Under the pieces are notes generated by a model. It saw only the letters and a list, made by a program, of their open reading frames with translations. It ran no database searches and was not told the DNA's origin. 64,000 bases of DNA from Parasponia andersonii (lineage: Eukaryota > Streptophyta > Magnoliopsida > Rosales > Cannabaceae): NCBI GenBank assembly GCA_002914805.1, contig JXTB01000183.1, positions 594,902 to 658,901 on the forward strand, read 5' to 3'. The position numbers and the translations under genes were made by a program. Below, piece after piece: positions 58,268 to 64,000 of this stretch (position 1 is its first letter; every line of letters starts with the position of its first letter).

Positions 58268-61158
58268 TCAATGGAAGTGCAGAACTAACCTTTTTTGTGT
58301 ATTGTCTCGGCAGTTTGCACTTCCACAACGACAACGAAATGCCTTGATAGGATGATTTATATCATTAAAGTCAATACCATAATCCTGCAATGATGTTAAT
58401 GCAGATCATCTAACACACAAAGATATCCAAATTACATAAACACACCAACAACAACCATCAGGACGAACTAAAGAGGGATGCATGCAAAGCCATTACTAAT
58501 AAAATCAAAATTGCATCGGTCAAATCCACCTACCCAAGTCAGCTCTTCCAAAGCAGCCACTTTCCTAGTGGTGAAGAATGCAAGCTGCATACGAGGAACA
58601 AGCCAGTTTAGACGTGCATCTGTGATTGAAGGGTGATAATAGTAGACACTCACTTTAAGATGTAGACCTTTCTTTTCCACAACCAAAATAAATAAACCAA
58701 GTAAAATATGTTCCATACATGGTAATAATGGCGATCTGGTGTCTCCACTTCCACCGGAATATCAACCAAGTTTGAATCAGAGCATCTAGAGTGATTAAAA
58801 GGAGAAAAAAGATCAGTATATAACAAATAACAAAGTGATTCCTCAAAAGACAATTTGAAAAACGACCTACTACGAATTTCTAACTATCCTTTGAGGCAGT
58901 ACCAAAGTAACAGAGCCTTCTTTAGTTGCTCTACGTCAGCAATGAAGCTGAGAAGCATTTTCCACTTGTATGCATAATGGAATTTATCACTTCGCAGCAG
59001 TGGAATTGTTCAAAAGCAAATGCGGACACGACAAAATGCTAAAGCAAGAACTTTACCTATGATTGATAAATCTGGCAACATTTCCATGAAAAGTGGCATC
59101 CAAACAAAGCGCCTCCTCATCTTTTAGAAATCCTTCAGAGCCCCAATCTGCATCCAATGTTACTGGATACGTATGTCTCTCTTTTCCGCTTCCCATATTC
59201 CGATTGTAAAGCTCCATATTGGTCAGTACTTCTCCAATGTATTCACACACAAATGTTCCCTTCGGCAAGTCCTCGAGTGGTCTAAGACCCCAGCCCTTTC
59301 CTTCATGAGTCAAGAATACCTGAAAGCATACTGCTTCCAGTTAGTATTTAGATGTAATAACAAACAACGACAATATTTAGAACAGCAGATTGTAGGTGTT
59401 GTGTCCATTGATTTGAAAATTATTTGGAATCGATAGCAAAAGTGTGAACTGTTACGAAACATACAATAAATTCAGCCTGAAACTAACCTGTAATTTGCAC
59501 ACGATACCTCGTTGGACTACTCGATTTCCGCATTGCATGCCACAGCCACATTTTCTCCAGCATTCTTTAATAAACTTTCTGAGCAGGTGTCCCTTGCATC
59601 GCTCAGAATTGTCGTCATTCCTAGATCTCGCAAGAGGGCAGTCTTTACAGTAGACAAAATGATCCGCCTTTGGTTCCTCTTTCATACTAATACAAGCTCT
59701 TAAAAACTCTTCTTTTAAAAGGCCTTGTGCTGTATATGCAAACTCTCCACCAGTTTCACGAGCACAAGCGCACGGTATTGACAAAGAAAGACAATCCCCA
59801 GAACAGCTCGAGCAACAATCCTCATCCACAATTCGAGCCAGTGATATATTTATATTGGCATTTTGATAAATTATGTTTTGGGGAATGTAATTGAACTTTG
59901 GAAGAGTCTCATTACCAATTTCATCTATTAATGATATTTTCACTTTTTCTGTTCCTTTTGTAATGTCCTTGAGAAAATTGACTCGCTTTTTCTCATCTTG
60001 AATTATGGGACGATCTGAATGGCCAATTCTTGGTGGTGGCTTCTGTGGTTCTGTAACAAGATAAAGCATAAAGCAATAAACAAAGCAGTAAAAACACCAG
60101 GTACATAGGAACATTTTCGAAAGGTTACAGAGTACCTAGGCGGATCATTGTAATTGGTTTAGGCGAAAGTGGCAAGTCATTTATCCGCTTCTCAGTGCTT
60201 GGCTTTGGTAACCTGTTCTTTTGAAGTTTACTTGGTACATTTTCTCTTGTGACATGAGAGCAGCTAGGTTCACCAAATGGTCCATCAAATGATTTTACTG
60301 CAGATGATGCCCTCAAAGACTGAGACTTTCTATCTCCAGCTCCAGCGGCAACGCCAGATGAGGTGGAGCTATCTACCTTTTTGCTGGGCCGCGCACGGGA
60401 CAGCCGAGCGCTGGATTCGAATCTGCTATCACTTGCAGATGGTTTAGAAGCTTTTATAATCTGCAGTCTGGAAGAGGTTAAAGGAGTTTTACTCTCTTGT
60501 GAAGTCGACTTTCCACTCGAGTGATTCATTTTAGGAAAAGCACGTCCTTGTTTTCCAGCCAAGTGCAGTCTTTTAGCCGGTCTACCAGATCCCATGCTCT
60601 TATGTTCTACTCCCTATTAAGATCACAAATATCAACCAAAATAATTTAACAAGAAAACCCAAAAAAAAAAAAAATGTATAGAACAAATATTTGTAGTTCA
60701 TACAAGTTTTATATCAAGCATTAAGAAGCGAATGTGGCTGCCCCATTTGAGCATTTTCATCAAAGGCGAAGTTGCTGGGTCAGTTTGTAAATAAATTCGA
60801 GTAAAACTTAAATAACAAATTGCTATTGCTTTTAATGCCTCCCTTATTAGAATATAATCCGATATAAACATATGAAGTAACAGCAAAACCAGATAAATAT
60901 ATATATATATATATTATATATAAGGAACTAGAGCAGAACAATACAACATAAGATAATAAGTGAAATTGAAATAATTACCTCATTTTCATTGTGCTCAAAA
61001 TATGCATCTACAAGAGTTCGGTAGTTGTCTTCTTCAATAAGTGTCCAATCGTTACCATATACTCTCAACAGATCCTCCAAAATTGGTATCACCTCTTGGT
61101 CCCCAATTCCTAATCCGCGTGTTACACTCAAGGCCTTCGTTACAGATTTGTCAACCAT
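58268..61158 (-). CDS. SUVR-type histone H3 lysine methyltransferase (WIYLD, pre-SET, SET, post-SET)
   Basis: Nuclear chromatin enzyme or cofactor of the SUVR1/2/4 group. Exons: 61158-60979, 60613-60136, 60050-59488, 59319-59057, 58785-58719, 58584-58534, 58384-58268; 572 residues, all GT-AG and in phase. Exon 1 is a WIYLD domain (GLGIGDQEVIPILEDLLRVY, NYRTLVDAYF), which binds ubiquitin in SUVR4. A basic serine-rich linker follows. The pre-SET region is cysteine-rich (DEDCCSSCSGDC, PCACARETGG, CWRKCGCGMQCGNR). The SET domain has GKGWGLRPL, NVARFINHRC and ELTWDYG, so the catalytic residues are present; post-SET CRCGSANCR is kept. The start ATG at 61158 fits the N-terminus of relatives. The last codons (after CRDNTQK) are uncertain: a GTTAGT there could be a donor to a further exon. 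Confidence 0.92.
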
Positions 61159-62491
61159 TTCTAAGGACAAGTGTATCCTTATATCAGCCTTGGAGCTTGG
61201 ACAGTACCTTATCCTTGGTTTTCCGTGCTCCAGCTTTTTATGTCAACTAAAGCTCTTACCTGCATTTCCTGAGCTTGTAAGATGAGTATCCAAATCTCCA
61301 ATATTTACAGATCCGTTATGAAAAGAATCGTAAAAAAGAGAGACTTTGGTGAGCAAGGAGATATGAAACAAAAATTGACTCTGCATTCTTTCTCAATTTC
61401 ACTAATTACTTAATTCCCCAAATTATGCATCCCAAATATGCAAGTAAGTTAAACATTTCCCTAATTATGCTAATTAGAAAATATGACCTAATTTTAAATA
61501 AATAATACAAAATAGTCCAATAAAAATTTAAGATTTAATTAGATATACTTTTGTTTTATGTTTTTTTTTTTTGGTTTAAATCCTTTAAATAAGAAAAAGG
61601 GACGAATCTTCTCAAACAATTTTTTGAAAAAATATTCACTTTTCATTTTATATAAAATAAATTTAAAAAAAAAACACAAAATAAAAATATATTCAAGCAA
61701 ATCTAAAATTTGTTTAGAACTTTTTTTTTTTTTTTGGTTAACAACATCTTATCGAAGTGCTATTAGATAAAATCTAGGTTGTTTATTTCACTTTTTTTAA
61801 AAAAATATAAAATAAAAATATTATCAAACTACCCCTAATTTCGTGTTGTTTTGTTCCTCTGTCATCCCATAAATCAACCCAAAAAAAATTACATTCAATA
61901 CTAGAACTGAACCAACATTCCACCTAAAATTGAGTCTTGAAAAAAATGAAAATGAAAAAGTAATATACTCACCATTAAACAAAAAAAAAAAAGACTCGTC
62001 TAGAACTCGATGAAAGCATAAAAAGAACACTTTAAATGCTTGAGCATAAAGAAGTTTCAAAAAAGATAAAGGGTATGGTCGTCGACCAATCATTGTCAGA
62101 TAAGACAAACCACACTTAACCCCATGCAATTTCTAAATAGAACCCTGTTTGGCAGCCGAGAAAAATAAAAATATGCAGGCCAAAGAAACGAGAAAGTATC
62201 CTTTCAAAAANAGAAACGAAAAAAAATTAAGCACGGAAATCAAGTACAACATACATACCCGAGCAAAAAAGTTACAAAATAAGTAAAATAAATAACTAAA
62301 AACCTAAAAACGTCATCGCAATACCAAAAGTTGCTCTGTTTGGTTACTGAGAAAGTTGACAAGGAAAATTATCACGATTTTCTTCTTCATTCTTCGTACA
62401 ATGAAACTAGAAGAAAGGGAATCATTACAAACGTAGTTTGGTTCGAGAGAAAATGCAAGAAAACCTTTCATTTCTATTCATGCATTACATT

Positions 62492-62523
<32 letters not shown>

Positions 62524-62802
62524 AATAACCATTAAAAAAATGAAAAGGAAAAAAAAAAAGAAACGAAAATGGGAAAAACAAAAGGAGAAAAGATATAAAA
62601 GGAAGAGGCGTACACTTTCGGAGAAGCTTCGAGCGATAAGGAGGGAGGGAGGGGAGCTCACGTGAGCGGTGCTGATTCACTGATTCTCCGTCCCGGCGGT
62701 TGCAGAGACTGCTAGTTTATGCCGACTCTCGCGTGAGAAGATGGAAGATGTTTTAGGATTAGAATCACGTGGATCGTCAATTTTCACCCTATTCTAAAAA
62801 TT
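61159..62802. other. SUVR gene 5' flank
   Basis: Probable 5' UTR (perhaps with an intron) and promoter of the minus-strand SUVR gene. It includes the undetermined base at 62211, a (CT)n run at 62499-62522 and the palindrome CTCACGTGAG (62657-62666, a G-box core). No supported coding sequence. Confidence 0.5.
62499..62522. repeat. (CT)n microsatellite in SUVR upstream region
   Basis: About 12 CT units on the plus strand, (GA)n in the direction of SUVR transcription, as often found in plant leaders. Confidence 0.8.
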
Positions 62803-63205
62803 TAGGATGAAGTCCAAAAAAAATACTCCAAATTTGTTAATTTTGTAATTTAAACCCTTAATTTAAAATTTATAAAATAATACCTAAAATTAATTTTTTT
62901 AAAATTAATATTTTATACTAATTTTTTTTTGACTAATTTTAATAATAAAAAAATAATAATATCTTCATTAAAATTAAATTAAATTATTCTCTTTAATTTA
63001 AGTATATTATTTTCTTTTATCAATTAAAATTATTCAAAAAATTAAACATATATTTTAAGATATTATTTTAAAATATTTTTTATCAAGTATATTATTTTAC
63101 AGAGTTTAAATCTTAAGATTTATATTTCTACTTAGTTTAAATCTTAAGATTTATATTTCAAAACACTTAGATTTTAACGAATTTTTTTTGTAATTTATCC
63201 TAAAA
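62803..63205. mobile_element. AT-rich foldback element, family FB-B copy 2
   Basis: The left part (AAAAATACTCCAAATTTG, TAATTTTGTAATTTAAACCC, TTTATAAAATAATACC) resembles one arm of the copy at 27648-28018. The right end reversed gives AAATTACAAAAAAAATTCG and AAATCTTAAGATTTAAAC. An internal 34-bp tandem duplication with AGTTTAAATCTTAAGATTTA stands at 63100-63160. Confidence 0.5.
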
Positions 63206-63841
63206 ACTATGATGAAATAAGAGACATTATGTTTTAAAAGAACTCCTTCAATTTTGTGTAATTTGCATAATTGACCTCGTGGGTATTTTTTCCCCTTATG
63301 TTCAATTAAGAATGAAATATATGAATATTACACTTCAATCATTTATTTTTATATTTTGTCAATTTTTATCCTCTCTTAAATCATGTGATAGGAAAATGGA
63401 TAAATTATAAATTATTAGCTATTTAATACAAAAATTATCCTGAAGTCCAAACTAATTTATAAAATTAACTTTGAACTAATTTTTCAAAAACAAAATCCCT
63501 TAATATTATAGAATTTTAGGCTTTTGACACTTCAAATTATAATAAAATCCTTTTGTAGTGTGAAATCGAATGGTATAACTGGTATTTCAAATATTATATT
63601 TATTTTTTATGCTAATTCAGCATTTTATATATATATATATATATTACATAAATGTTCTCATTTCTAAAATATAAAATCCCTTGTAATAATCATAAACATT
63701 ACATTTCTAAAAATAAATGATTTATTGAATAACATATGTATATTATGTCAAAAATTTTATAATTTTATATAAATAAGTTAAAATCAAATCCTAATTTTAG
63801 ACTTAAATCATAATTCAACTCAATAAATCATAATATAATTA

Positions 63842-64000
63842 CTGTTGGAGCGGTTTCTCACCAGCTGTCCACGTGTCTTAAACTGCTGACGCTGTACTCT
63901 TCAACTGTCCACGTGTTCTTGCTATCTCACAGTTCTCTGAACTCCAAGCAAGGTCGGAGAGGCGGGGGTGGCTACCTGCAAAGACTCTCCGATGCTTAAG
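63842..64000. mobile_element. Probable LTR retrotransposon edge (continues past window)
   Basis: At 63842 the sequence changes sharply from AT-rich to about half GC, beginning TGTTGGAGCGG. It contains GTCCACGTGT twice (63867 and 63907) and GGTGGCTACCTGCAAAGACT near the end, a block I associate with plant LTRs. A TG start fits an LTR 5' end. Only 159 bases are in view, so the class cannot be set. Confidence 0.5.

Overview
The window is nuclear DNA from a eudicot plant. Genes have many short exons, GT-AG introns and AT-rich intergenic DNA, and the proteins are plant-specific or plant-like types (TON2/FASS, MYB-CC, SUVR SET protein, PPR, caleosin). The intergenic DNA is full of small palindromic elements. 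The assembly holds one undetermined base (N at 62211). The species cannot be fixed from the sequence. Exon limits were read by hand from splice sites, reading phase and remembered family consensus, and each multi-exon model was checked for phase.

Layout. 1-2394 (+): 3' half of TON2/FASS, the PP2A B'' subunit. 5603-11864 (+): diphthine-ammonia ligase (DPH6) with RidA-like C-terminal domains; its second intron carries a 1.15 kb inverted repeat made from a gene fragment. 17002-19933 (+): ankyrin / GPCR-chaperone (ANKRD13-type) protein with uORFs and a duplicated telo-box segment in its leader. 21579-24861 (-): GT23/FUT8-like glycosyltransferase with one N-terminal membrane anchor. 26-35 kb: gene-free, AT-rich; two diverged copies of a multi-kb unit in tandem, several miniature elements and an hAT-like element. 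35876-38581 (-): intronless PPR protein. 41274-42864 (+): uncharacterised plant protein behind a promoter with two MSA (mitosis-specific activator) elements. 43443-46821 (-): peroxin PEX12. 48699-51552 (-): PHR1-like MYB-CC factor, with a possible alternative first exon at 53361-53555. 54965-57025 (+): caleosin/peroxygenase gene that looks to be decaying. 58268-61158 (-): SUVR-type histone methyltransferase. 63842-64000: probable edge of an LTR retrotransposon.

The genes are ordinary single-copy style eukaryotic neighbours and form no operon or pathway. They cover division-plane control, diphthamide synthesis, membrane-protein chaperoning, glycosylation, organelle RNA processing, peroxisome import, phosphate signalling and chromatin.

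The most unusual content is non-coding: the hairpin-forming inverted repeat in the DPH6 intron, which resembles a captured DUF632 gene fragment and could feed small-RNA production; a miniature element family sitting in (TA)n microsatellites; the tandem gene-free duplication; and two foldback families with copies tens of kb apart.
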